This document shows, one piece after another, positions 45,761 through 54,120 of a stretch of 64,000 nt of DNA. Below the pieces are notes generated by a model. The model saw only the letters and a program-made list of their open reading frames with translations. It was not told where the DNA came from and did not search any database. Position numbers and translations under genes: made by a program. Positions within the stretch are counted from its first letter, which is position 1. Each line of letters starts with the position of its first letter. This DNA comes from Anaerolineales bacterium (GTDB lineage Bacteria > Chloroflexota > Anaerolineae > 4572-78 > J111): positions 682,001-746,000 of the forward strand of contig JABTUW010000004.1 of assembly GCA_015075185.1 (NCBI GenBank), written 5' to 3'.

Positions 45761-46669
45761 ATGAAACCGTTACAAGGCAAAATTGCAGTAGTCGCCGGGG
45801 CAACACGGGGGGCAGGCCGGGGGATCGCCTGCATGCTTGGCGAAGCCGGGGCGACAGTTTACTGTACCGGCCGCAGCACACGGGCCAGCCTGACGGTCCG
45901 CCAGAATGGGACTGACTCCCCCTTTGGGCTGGCCGGCCGCCCGGAAACCATCGAAGAAACCGCCGAGATGGTCACAGCACGGGGCGGGGTGGGGATTCCG
46001 ATCCAGGTTGACCATACAATCGAAGCACAGGTCAAGACGCTGTTCGAGCAGGTGCGAGCGGAACAGGGCCGGCTGAATATTTTGGTCAACGACATCTGGG
46101 GCGGCGACGAACTGAGCGAATGGGGCAAACCCTTCTGGGAACTTTCCATTGAAAAAGGGGTGTTGATGCAGCAGCGCGGCGTCTATACCCATGTCATCAC
46201 CAGCCGCTACGGTGTGCCGCTCATGATCGAACGGCAGCAAGGTCTGATCGTCGAGATTACCGACGGCGATAATTTCAGCTATCGCGGCAACCTCTTTTAC
46301 GACCTGGCCAAGCTGTCGGTCATCCGGCTGGCCTACGCGATGGCCGAGGAGCTGCGCCCTCACCATATCACCGCACTGGCTGTAACGCCCGGTTTTCTGC
46401 GTTCAGAAGCCATGCTGGACCACTTTGGTGTGACCGAGGCGAATTGGCAGGAAGGGGCCAAAAAAGACCCGCATTTCATTGCTTCGGAAACGCCGTTTTA
46501 CGTGGGTCGAGCCGTGGCCGCCTTGGCAGCGGATCCGAATGTCGCCAGTAAGTCCGGCCAGGTGTTCAGCTCATGGAATTTAGCGGTTGAGTACGGTTTT
46601 ACCGACGTGGACGGCCGGCAGCCGCATTGGGGTAACTATTACGCGGAGCACGTAGTGAATCAAGGTTAA
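45761..46669 (+). CDS. SDR-family oxidoreductase
   Basis: A short-chain dehydrogenase of 302 residues with the N-terminal cofactor motif VAGATRGAGRGIA, YCTGRST, LNILVNDIWGG (the NAG-type position is altered) and active-site YxxxK in FYDLAKLSV. The C-terminal part is a little longer than classical SDRs. The substrate is unknown. AGAGGTG precedes the ATG. No partner gene is apparent on either side. Confidence 0.88.
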   Translation: MKPLQGKIAVVAGATRGAGRGIACMLGEAGATVYCTGRSTRASLTVRQNGTDSPFGLAGRPETIEETAEMVTARGGVGIPIQVDHTIEAQVKTLFEQVRAEQGRLNILVNDIWGGDELSEWGKPFWELSIEKGVLMQQRGVYTHVITSRYGVPLMIERQQGLIVEITDGDNFSYRGNLFYDLAKLSVIRLAYAMAEELRPHHITALAVTPGFLRSEAMLDHFGVTEANWQEGAKKDPHFIASETPFYVGRAVAALAADPNVASKSGQVFSSWNLAVEYGFTDVDGRQPHWGNYYAEHVVNQG

Positions 46670-46695
46670 AGGAAATTGGTCCCACAAAAACTATC

Positions 46696-46723
46696 GGAGT
46701 GCAAAAGTACACTTTTGCACTCC
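46696..46723 (+). repeat. Perfect palindrome after the SDR gene
   Basis: GGAGTGCAAAAGT (46696-46708) and ACTTTTGCACTCC (46711-46723) are perfectly complementary with only AC between. There is no T-tract, so it is not a classical terminator; a binding site or a cruciform is possible. It follows the style of other hairpins in the window. Confidence 0.7.
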
Positions 46724-46778
46724 GTATTGCGAGGAGAGTTGACCCGCCAAATTTGACTTTTGCCTCATCCTGAATAGG

Positions 46779-48236
46779 ATGAGTCGAATGATGTCACTCA
46801 ACAAAAGCATTACCGTCGTTGTTTTGTTTCTTTACGCACTGGCTGCCTGCCAGACCACCCCGCCTACCACAACCCCGCCTACCGCAACCCCGGATACCGT
46901 CGCCGCCATTCCAACTGCTACCTCCACCACGACCGCGCCCACTCCGGCCACCGCTACCTGCGCCGACCTCGACGCCAATTGGGGTAACAATTGGCCGGCG
47001 GTCCTGGATGCCCTGACCCAGCTCATCGCCGCCGATCAATCCTGTGGCGAAGAACCCCTCCTGAGCAAAAAATACGCTGCGCATTACATCTATGGGGTGG
47101 GCCTGGAAGAAAAGGGCGAGGTTGACACCGCCATCGTCCAATTTCGGGCAGCCCTGGCCATTGATCCCCAGCGCAAGGAAGCCCTGGACGCCCTCTTTCG
47201 CTTGAAAGCGTTACCCAAACCCACGCCGCCCGCCTGCCTCGTCACTTCCGCGCCCCGGCCCGACCCGGCCCCCGCGGAAGCGCCCGACCCTTCGCTGTTT
47301 GTCACCGTCAAGGGCGACCAGTTGCAGCTCGACGGCCAGCCCTTCCAGGTGAAGGGAGTCAACTATTACCCGCGTCGCGCCCCCTGGCAGCGTTTCATCA
47401 GCGAGGCTAACCCCACGGACATGGCCGAGGAATTGGACCTGATCAAACAGGCCGGGTTCAACACCCTGCGCGTCTTTCTGTGGAACGAACCGCTCTTTAC
47501 CTGCCAGCCCGAAGATGCCATTCCCAACGAAACTGCCTTCGCCACCCTTGATAACCTGTTTGGCCTGGCCGGCGAACGCAGTCTCAAGCTCATCGTCACT
47601 CTCAACGATTTGCCCGACCTGACCTTCCGCCCGCTCTACACCGATTACGCCCATTACGACAACCAAACCATCTATATCGTCCGCCGCTATCGCAACGAGC
47701 CGAGCCTGCTGGCCTGGGACCTCCGCAACGAGGGCGATATCAATCACGGCGCCCAATCCGCCGAGGATGCCCGCTTTACTCAGCAAGAAGTTATGGATTG
47801 GCTGGCCCACATCAGCCCGATTGTCCGCGAGAACGACCCGCACCACCTCATCACCGCTGGCTGGTGGGGTGACCCCCTGCCGACCGAGCCGTATGTTGAT
47901 TTTCTCTCCTTCCACCACTGGACCGAGGCCAATGAACTGCAAAAACGGATCAACCAGTACCGGCAAGCCAGCGCCAAGCCGTTACTGCTGGAGGAAGTTG
48001 GCTATCATAGCTGGACCGACGATCCCGCCGCGTCCCGCGCCGAACAAGAACAGGCTGACACGCTGGAGCACGTGATTCGAGTGGCAGAGGCCCAAAAGCT
48101 GTCTGGCTGGGTTATCTGGACGGCCTTCGACTTTGTCCCTGCCGCCGGCCAGCCCCCCAACGAAGAGCATTTCTTCGGCCTGTGGCGCACCGATTTGACC
48201 CCCAAACCGGCGTTAGAAGCTCTCCCCCTGCCTTAG
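46779..48236 (+). CDS. Lipoprotein with TPR segment and GH5-like glycosidase domain
   Basis: The signal segment FLYALAACQTT gives a lipobox Cys, followed by a Thr/Pro-rich linker and a short TPR-like unit (VDTAIVQFRAALAIDPQRKEA). From about residue 165 is a TIM-barrel glycosidase domain. LLAWDLRNEGD has the Asn-Glu acid/base site and KPLLLEEVGYHS the likely nucleophile Glu. FQVKGVNYYPRRAPW is typical of GH5-like enzymes. It would cleave a beta-glycan at the cell surface; specificity is unknown. A start at 46788 or 46791 is also possible. Confidence 0.78.
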   Translation: MSRMMSLNKSITVVVLFLYALAACQTTPPTTTPPTATPDTVAAIPTATSTTTAPTPATATCADLDANWGNNWPAVLDALTQLIAADQSCGEEPLLSKKYAAHYIYGVGLEEKGEVDTAIVQFRAALAIDPQRKEALDALFRLKALPKPTPPACLVTSAPRPDPAPAEAPDPSLFVTVKGDQLQLDGQPFQVKGVNYYPRRAPWQRFISEANPTDMAEELDLIKQAGFNTLRVFLWNEPLFTCQPEDAIPNETAFATLDNLFGLAGERSLKLIVTLNDLPDLTFRPLYTDYAHYDNQTIYIVRRYRNEPSLLAWDLRNEGDINHGAQSAEDARFTQQEVMDWLAHISPIVRENDPHHLITAGWWGDPLPTEPYVDFLSFHHWTEANELQKRINQYRQASAKPLLLEEVGYHSWTDDPAASRAEQEQADTLEHVIRVAEAQKLSGWVIWTAFDFVPAAGQPPNEEHFFGLWRTDLTPKPALEALPLP

Positions 48237-48279
48237 GAGTTAGTCCGACTTATTTTGTATATCACCTTATGTGGGCCTT

Positions 48280-48360
48280 ATGACCACTGACGGCAGACCG
48301 CAGACCGCCGTAATTTGCTCTAAACCGACTTTTTAGGCGGTCAGTGGTCGGCGGTCATAG
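48280..48360 (+). repeat. GACCGCAGACCGCCG hairpin
   Basis: Left arm TATGACCACTGACGGCAGACC... and right arm GGCGGTCAGTGGTCGGCGGTCATA are complementary in blocks. The 15-mer GACCGCAGACCGCCG (48296-48310) is the one found in frame at 2500-2514. It lies between two glycosidase-like genes. Confidence 0.75.
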
Positions 48361-48392
48361 GGATAGGGTTGAACAGTTACCTTATTCTTAAG

Positions 48393-50951
48393 ATGATCAT
48401 TAACCGTCACCAAAACTGGCTAATCGTCGTCGCGCTCCTGCTCCTGGCCGACCTGATCGTGTCCCTGGCGCTGCTCTGGTATTTCGCCGGGCCGGGCATC
48501 CAGAAAATCGCCCAGGGCAATGACCGCTTCGGCCTATGTTTTATCAGCACCCCCGACCACCTGGCCAGTGAAGCTCGTTACGAGGGCGCACTGGCCGCTG
48601 GCGCCACCTGGGACCGCTGGCCGCTTTACTGGCATTGGGTAGACGAAGGCGGCTATGTCGGTCCCCACGGCGAGAGCAGCCACGACTACGACTCCCTGGT
48701 AGCCCAGGACCTGGCTCACGGCATTACTCCGGTTGTCATCTTGTTGGGTACTCCGCTCCAGCACAGCCAGGATAGCGCTAATGGCGCGACTTCACCGCCT
48801 GACAGTCTGGCCGAACCCATCTTTACCGACGGCAGCGATATCCCCGGCCTTGGCAAAAGCATCAACCCGGCCAACGCCTGGGCCAGTTTTGTCTTTGCAA
48901 CAGTGGAACGTTACCGCCCACAGGGTCTCCTGGCCCGGCAGCAGGGCTGGTCCCGCCAGGTAGGGGTGCGTGATTGGGAGGTTTGGAATGAGCCGGATTA
49001 TTACCTCTTTTGGAACGGCACGGCGGAAGAATATTACCGTCTGCTGGAGGTAGCCTACAAAAGCATCAAAACCGCCGATCCCCAGGCGACGGTGATGCTG
49101 GGCGGCCTGGCTTTTTACGAGCAGCGCGTCTGGTTCCCCACCCTGCTGCGCCAGGCCGACGGCGACCCCAGCCGCGCTTATTTCGACGTTTTTTCCTTTC
49201 ACCACTACCAGAACATCTATCGCAGCGAGCAGCTCATTCAGCAGGCCCGCGCTACCCTGGACCGCTTCGGGCTGGGGAAGACACCCATCTGGATTACCGA
49301 GAGCGGCGTGTCGGTGTGGGATGACTACCCGGCGACAGCGTATCAGGTTGCCCCGGATGCGCCCCTGCGCGGGACGATGGTGGAGCAGGCGGCTTACGTT
49401 ATCCAGAATTCGACCTTGGCCTTTTACAACGGCGTGGAGCGCTACTATCACTTCCAACTGCACGACGACTGCGGCGATGGCCCGTCGAGCGCCTACGGCT
49501 TGCGCCAGAATTTTAGCCCCCACGCCTGCAATCCCGCCGAGGGTAAAGCCCGCCCGGCCTATGCCGCTTACCAATTGGCGGCAGAACAGTTCCGGGAGGT
49601 GACTCCCCTGTGGCGGGACAAGCAGTACGAACAGGATCGCGTTGCCTTTTACCGGCCCGGCGACAAGTCACGCCTGGTGGTGCTGTGGGCTTCGCAGGGC
49701 TTGACCGCGACGGCGACGGTGAGCGCCACCGGCCAGACAGCGCGCCTCTACTGGGTCGAACCGACCGAAACCCTGTCCGGCACGACCGGCCTCAGCCGCA
49801 CCTTGACCCTGACCCCAACCAACGGCCTCTACACGCTGACCCTGCCCGCGGCGACCAATCGCAACGGCGCGCAGCCCGGCGATACGACCTATCAGATTGG
49901 CGGGCAGCCCTTTATCCTGGTAGAACAGGATACCCAGCCGCCCCGGAACGAAATTCAGGCCCTTCCCCCTTCCAGCCCGCCCACCTTCCTCGTTCAATGG
50001 CGCGGAGAAGATCCTGGCTCCGGCATTGCCGGCTACGATGTTTACGTCAGCGAAGACGACGGCCCCCTCACGCTGTGGCTGGCCAACACCCCCTTGAGTG
50101 AAGCCAGGTACAGCGGTCAGGTAGATCATCGCTACAGCTTTGCCGTGCGTGCCCGTGACCGGGCCGGCAACGAAGCGTTGCTGCCCGTTCAGCCGCAGGC
50201 GACCACCCTCATTGTCTCTGGCCCAACACTGGCCGGCGTGGTACTGGGTCCTGGCGGCAAGCCGGTCGCCAATGCCGGTGTCACTGTGACCGGGCCGAAT
50301 ACCCAGGAGAATCTGGCCTCCAATCAGGAGGGTTTGTGGCCGCCCCTGCCCTTGCTCCCCGGCGACTACGAACTCCAGGCCAGCGCCCCCGGCTACGGAA
50401 GCTGGCCCGCACCCCAGCGGATGAAGATGACCGAGGCATCTACCACCATCACTGTGACCCTCGCTCCGCCGGCAAATGCCATTACCAGCGGCGATTTTGA
50501 GGGCGATCAAGTCTGGAATGTGTGGGAATGGGAGGGGCAGGTCAACCTATCCATTGACGCTTTCGACGGCCAGGCCGCCGCTCGCCTGGGCGACGGTAGC
50601 GGCGAGCCGGCCTCCTGCCCGGATGGCCGGGCAGGCCAGATCTGGGCGCTGCGCCAGCCGGTCACGATTCCCCCAAACCCGGCCCCATTTTTATCATTTT
50701 TATATAAAATCTCCCCGCCTCAAGCTGCGCCTGGCGCTGCCTGGTTGGAGGTCGCCCTGCTGATAGAGGGGCAAGCGTACTACCTGGCGGCTCCCGGTGA
50801 GTTAGAGCCGACTTCAGCCTGGACCTTTGCCGTTCATGATTTGTCTGCCTGGTCCGGCCAAGCGGCGACCGTCCAATTCCAGGTCATGCGCTGCTCCGAG
50901 CAGCCCTTCTCGGTCAGCCTGGACCGGGTCAGCGTGGGACCGGAAAAATGA
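48393..50951 (+). CDS. Membrane-anchored clan-A glycosidase-like protein with accessory domains
   Basis: One N-terminal membrane helix (WLIVVALLLLADLIVSLALL) is followed by a TIM-barrel hydrolase domain. DWEVWNEPDYY gives the acid/base Glu and TPIWITESGVSV the nucleophile Glu, like GH39 or related families. Then come a beta-sandwich part, an FnIII-like region (about 545-620), a carboxypeptidase-regulatory-like domain (around 640-705) and a jelly-roll C-terminus. The substrate is unknown. ATG at 48393 is chosen over a TTG at 48369. The stop overlaps the next start (ATGA). Confidence 0.75.
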   Translation: MIINRHQNWLIVVALLLLADLIVSLALLWYFAGPGIQKIAQGNDRFGLCFISTPDHLASEARYEGALAAGATWDRWPLYWHWVDEGGYVGPHGESSHDYDSLVAQDLAHGITPVVILLGTPLQHSQDSANGATSPPDSLAEPIFTDGSDIPGLGKSINPANAWASFVFATVERYRPQGLLARQQGWSRQVGVRDWEVWNEPDYYLFWNGTAEEYYRLLEVAYKSIKTADPQATVMLGGLAFYEQRVWFPTLLRQADGDPSRAYFDVFSFHHYQNIYRSEQLIQQARATLDRFGLGKTPIWITESGVSVWDDYPATAYQVAPDAPLRGTMVEQAAYVIQNSTLAFYNGVERYYHFQLHDDCGDGPSSAYGLRQNFSPHACNPAEGKARPAYAAYQLAAEQFREVTPLWRDKQYEQDRVAFYRPGDKSRLVVLWASQGLTATATVSATGQTARLYWVEPTETLSGTTGLSRTLTLTPTNGLYTLTLPAATNRNGAQPGDTTYQIGGQPFILVEQDTQPPRNEIQALPPSSPPTFLVQWRGEDPGSGIAGYDVYVSEDDGPLTLWLANTPLSEARYSGQVDHRYSFAVRARDRAGNEALLPVQPQATTLIVSGPTLAGVVLGPGGKPVANAGVTVTGPNTQENLASNQEGLWPPLPLLPGDYELQASAPGYGSWPAPQRMKMTEASTTITVTLAPPANAITSGDFEGDQVWNVWEWEGQVNLSIDAFDGQAAARLGDGSGEPASCPDGRAGQIWALRQPVTIPPNPAPFLSFLYKISPPQAAPGAAWLEVALLIEGQAYYLAAPGELEPTSAWTFAVHDLSAWSGQAATVQFQVMRCSEQPFSVSLDRVSVGPEK

Positions 50952-52144
50952 GAACCATAGTTGTTGTACCGTACAACCCTGATTGGCCGCGGCAGTTTCG
51001 AGCTGAGGCAGCCAAAATTGCCGCCATTTTCGGCCCGGACCTCATTTCGATCCACCACATTGGCAGCACCTCCGTGCCCGGCCTCAGCGCCAAACCGATT
51101 ATTGATATGATGCCGGTGGTGCGTGACATCGAAATGGTCGAACAATTTAACCAGGCGATGGTTCAACTGGGCTACGAACCGAAGGGCGAAAACGGTATTC
51201 CGGGCCGGCGCTATTTCGTCAAGGGCAGTGATGCCAGCCGGACGCACCATGTCCACATCTTCGCCCTGGACAACCCCGAAGTGAAACGGCATCTGGATTT
51301 TCGGGATTACCTGATCGCCCATCCCGACGAAGCCCAACGATATGCTGCTTTAAAAGAGCAACTTGCCCGGCAGTTTCCGCATGATATTGAAAGTTATATA
51401 GCCGGGAAGGATGGTTTTATCAAGGAGGCTATCCAAATGAATAACATTCTAAATAAGATCAGACAAGAGCTAAAGCAAAACGCGGATGAACATACACAAA
51501 AAAGTGGCCAAACGTTTTTTAAGGAACAGGTTCAGTTGTATGGCGTGAAAACCGTTGTCGTCAGTAGAATTGGGAAGGAATATTTTAAAGAGATCAAGGA
51601 CCGGGGTAAAACGGAAATTTTTAAGCTCTGCGAGGCGCTGTGGCAGTCGGGATATTTGGAAGAAAGCTTTATTGCCTGTAATTGGTCCTACTTTCTGCGG
51701 AAAGACTACGAACCTCAGGATTTCCCGGTTTTTGAAAGATGGGTCAATGATTACGTCAGCAACTGGGCCTCTTGTGATACCCTCTGTAACCACACCGTTG
51801 GCTCATTCCTTGAAAGGTATCCAGCTTATTTAGCCAATCTAAAAACCTGGGGGCTCTCCCCTAATCGCTGGATGCGGCGAGCAGCGGCCGTGTCTCTGAT
51901 CGTTCCGGCCCGGCAAGGGAAATTTCTGCCCGATATTTTTGAGATAGCCGATATCCTTCTATTGGATAAAGATGACCTCGTTCAAAAGGGGTACGGCTGG
52001 ATGCTGAAGGCAGCCAGTCAGGCCCATCAGCAAGAGGTTTTTGAGTATGTTCTGGCCCATAAAACGACCATGCCGAGAACTGCCTTGCGCTATGCCATTG
52101 AAAAAATGCCGCAAGAGTTGAAAAATAAAGCAATGGAAAAATAA
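50948..52144 (+). CDS. GrpB-type nucleotidyltransferase fused to AlkD-like DNA repair protein
   Basis: Residues 1-163 match the GrpB/UPF0157 family, nucleotidyltransferase-fold proteins of uncertain role (VVPYNPDWPRQFRAEA, HHIGSTSVPGLSAKPIID). From M164 begins an AlkD-like HEAT-repeat domain (QVQLYGVKT, NWASCDTLCNHTVGSF). AlkD enzymes remove bulky or cationic alkylated bases. The two halves differ in base composition, and AAGGAGG lies before an internal ATG at 51437, so AlkD may also be made alone. The start overlaps the previous stop by ATGA. Confidence 0.82.
   Translation: MRTIVVVPYNPDWPRQFRAEAAKIAAIFGPDLISIHHIGSTSVPGLSAKPIIDMMPVVRDIEMVEQFNQAMVQLGYEPKGENGIPGRRYFVKGSDASRTHHVHIFALDNPEVKRHLDFRDYLIAHPDEAQRYAALKEQLARQFPHDIESYIAGKDGFIKEAIQMNNILNKIRQELKQNADEHTQKSGQTFFKEQVQLYGVKTVVVSRIGKEYFKEIKDRGKTEIFKLCEALWQSGYLEESFIACNWSYFLRKDYEPQDFPVFERWVNDYVSNWASCDTLCNHTVGSFLERYPAYLANLKTWGLSPNRWMRRAAAVSLIVPARQGKFLPDIFEIADILLLDKDDLVQKGYGWMLKAASQAHQQEVFEYVLAHKTTMPRTALRYAIEKMPQELKNKAMEK
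51422..51439 (+). promoter_or_regulatory. Internal Shine-Dalgarno and ATG for AlkD part
   Basis: AAGGAGG (51422-51428) stands eight bases before ATG 51437, in frame with the fusion. It is placed exactly at the GrpB/AlkD domain border, as expected for a once-separate downstream gene. Confidence 0.65.
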
Positions 52145-52326
52145 CGTGAGTTGTGCAATCGGTGCCGGCTTCAATCCGCACCCACCACTCATCAGCGTTC
52201 GCAGCCGACGACTCGGACTCTGCGGTTAGTGAAGTTAATGTTGGCATTTTGAGCCAGCCTTTTAATCAAGGTTTCGCGGCAATCGGTTATGTCGGCGTTA
52301 GGCCGTACAAAGAGTAGGAGACCAGA
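52145..52326. other. Intergenic region
   Basis: No gene is supported. GCGTTAGGC at about 52288 resembles an attC core, but no paired site was found. AGGAG precedes the GTG start of the next gene. Confidence 0.4.
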
Positions 52327-52959
52327 GTGAAATCATTCGGAAATTATTACCTCGGCATTATCACCCGGCCGCGCCGGACGTTCGACGCGCTGATGTCAGA
52401 CAGCCGCCGACTTAGATTTGGATTGTTGGCAGTTTCGATCAATGCCGTTCTCTATACCCTGGTATACGTTTTTCTGACCATCGGCGGCGGCGCACCGTCA
52501 TCGTTCACGCCCTGGCTGGCAATTCCCGCCGACGACTATTATTGGTACAACCGGTTCTTTCTGGCGCCGAGCATGTTCACCGGCTGGATCCTGGCGGCGG
52601 GGGTCGCTCAACTTCTCAGCCGCCCCTTCTCTGGCAAGGGCAGCTTTGAAGATAACCTGAGCGTTCTTGGTTTTGCGATTAGCATTGCCTCCCTCGCCTC
52701 CCTCTTACACGATCTGCCGGATACTTTCCTGGGAGCTATCGGGGTTCTTAATCTGAGAGAATACGAAGTCGCGCTTAACTCGCCCACGATCTGGCGGACC
52801 ATCCTCTGGATTCTCTATGTGCTCTACTTCATCTTGTTCCTGCTCCTTTTTCCAAAAGGGATAGGCGCAGCCCAGCGAATTCGGCCCGGCCCGGCAATTC
52901 TGATTGGTGTATTAGCCTTTATTGTGTATCAGGGTGTCTTTGTGATCTTCAATCGCTAA
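52327..52959 (+). CDS. Yip1-family integral membrane protein
   Basis: The ~210-residue protein has an N-terminal segment YYLGIITRPRRTFDALM typical of bacterial Yip1-domain proteins, then five hydrophobic helices, including LLAVSINAVLYTLVYVFLT and ILWILYVLYFILFLLLF. Function is unknown; these proteins lack catalytic motifs. The GTG start at 52327 follows AGGAGACC. It is not clearly linked to either neighbour. Confidence 0.78.
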   Translation: MKSFGNYYLGIITRPRRTFDALMSDSRRLRFGLLAVSINAVLYTLVYVFLTIGGGAPSSFTPWLAIPADDYYWYNRFFLAPSMFTGWILAAGVAQLLSRPFSGKGSFEDNLSVLGFAISIASLASLLHDLPDTFLGAIGVLNLREYEVALNSPTIWRTILWILYVLYFILFLLLFPKGIGAAQRIRPGPAILIGVLAFIVYQGVFVIFNR

Positions 52960-53021
52960 CGTCCATTCGCACTCCTGTTATACCTCCTTATTTTTCTCGT
53001 CCTTAAAGCCGGATTTCCCTC

Positions 53022-53085
53022 TTGACAATCAACCCAAAGCATGTTATCCTATGTGCAATCACACGTTTCAATGTGCAATTGCACG
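53022..53085 (+). promoter_or_regulatory. Promoter and double operator of the SorC regulator
   Basis: TTGACA (53022-53027) and TATCCT (53045-53050) are 17 bp apart. Directly downstream are TGTGCAATCACAC (53052-53064) and TGTGCAATTGCACG (53072-53085), two related boxes 20 bp apart, about two helical turns, the second palindromic (GTGCAATTGCAC). This is a good fit for autoregulation by the SorC protein starting at 53096. Confidence 0.75.
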
Positions 53086-53095
53086 GTTTTTACGT

Positions 53096-54052
53096 ATGCT
53101 CGAAAGCAGCCAGCACGATCTTTTGGCCCAAGTGGCCTCAATGTATTACGAACAGGATATGACCCAGACCGAAATTGGGGCGCAGTTGGGTCTGTCGCGG
53201 GTCAAGGTCTACCGCCTGCTCAAGCAGGCCCGGGCCGAGCAAGTGGTCCGGATTAGCATCAACTGGCCCATCGAGCGCGACCCCGACCTGGAAAAGCAGT
53301 TGATCCAGGTGTTTGGGCTGAAAGAGGCCCTGGTTCTCAAAACCCTCTCGCCTCACCGTTCCCCGGCGCTGCAGCCGCTGGGCCAGCTCGCCGCCCATTA
53401 CCTGGAGCGCGTCCTGACCGATGGCTCGACCATGGCCGTCTGCCTGGGCCGTTCTACTTACGAAACCATCAATGCCATCAGCCCCGACTTCCAGGCCAAA
53501 GTGCGCGTGGCCCAGGCCATGGGCAGCATGCCCTTCTCCATGCAAGAGGTGGACAGCGCCACCCTGGCTCGCCACCTGGCTCAAAAGTTGGATGGTGAAG
53601 TGCTTTACCTGTCCTCCCCACTTATGGCCGACAGCATCGAAGCTGCCGAGGTGCTGCGCCGCCAGCGTGAAATCAACCGGGTGCTCATGGCCGCTCGGGA
53701 GGCGGACGTGGCCCTGCTGGGCATCGGCAACCTCGACCCGGCCACGTCCGGCTTTATCAAAGCTGGTTTCATCACCCCTGACGAGCTGGCCGGGTTAGCC
53801 GCCAGCGGCGCGGTCGGCGATGTGGCCGGGCAGATTTATACCCTTGACGGAAAACTTCATCCATGTGATTACAATCAACGGGTCATCGGCATTACCCTGG
53901 CCGAACTGCGCCAGATTTCGACCACCCTGGCCGTGGCCATAGGACCGGCTAAGGCCAAAGCCATCCTGGGCGGCTTGCGTACCGGGGCTATCAATGTGCT
54001 CTGCACGGATGATAACGCGGCCCGTGAGGTGTTGAAGCTAAATCGTGGCTGA
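53096..54052 (+). CDS. SorC/DeoR-type sugar-binding transcriptional regulator
   Basis: An N-terminal helix-turn-helix (YYEQDMTQTEIGAQLGLSRV, then KVYRLLKQAR) is joined to a SorC effector domain. That domain has VCLGRSTYETINA, GIGNLDPATSGFIKAG, and YNQRVIGITLAEL, which binds phosphosugars. The ATG at 53096 (MLESSQHD) is preferred because an upstream ATG lies inside the operator boxes. It is the first gene of the catabolic run up to 62203 and probably responds to a sugar phosphate of that pathway. Confidence 0.9.
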   Translation: MLESSQHDLLAQVASMYYEQDMTQTEIGAQLGLSRVKVYRLLKQARAEQVVRISINWPIERDPDLEKQLIQVFGLKEALVLKTLSPHRSPALQPLGQLAAHYLERVLTDGSTMAVCLGRSTYETINAISPDFQAKVRVAQAMGSMPFSMQEVDSATLARHLAQKLDGEVLYLSSPLMADSIEAAEVLRRQREINRVLMAAREADVALLGIGNLDPATSGFIKAGFITPDELAGLAASGAVGDVAGQIYTLDGKLHPCDYNQRVIGITLAELRQISTTLAVAIGPAKAKAILGGLRTGAINVLCTDDNAAREVLKLNRG

Positions 54053-54059
54053 AAGAAAA

Positions 54060-54103
54060 CGTGTTGCGTATTGGATGTTGCGTAAAACGGAATACGCAAC
54101 ACG
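54060..54103 (+). repeat. Hairpin between sorC-like and dehydrogenase genes
   Basis: CGTGTTGCGTATT (54060-54072) is perfectly complementary to AATACGCAACACG (54091-54103). The loop holds another GATGTTGCG word. It lies between co-directional genes. Confidence 0.8.
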
Positions 54104-54120
54104 CAGCCCCTAAGGAATTC

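Noticed and set aside
48280..48360. Possible CRISPR-like array from repeated GACCGC/GGCGGTC words
   Set aside because: Repeats are short, irregular and palindromic, with no spacers of constant length and no cas genes.
52280..52300. GCGTTAGGC resembling an integron attC core
   Set aside because: No matching RYYYAAC partner or stem of attC type was found on either side, and no integrase is in the window.
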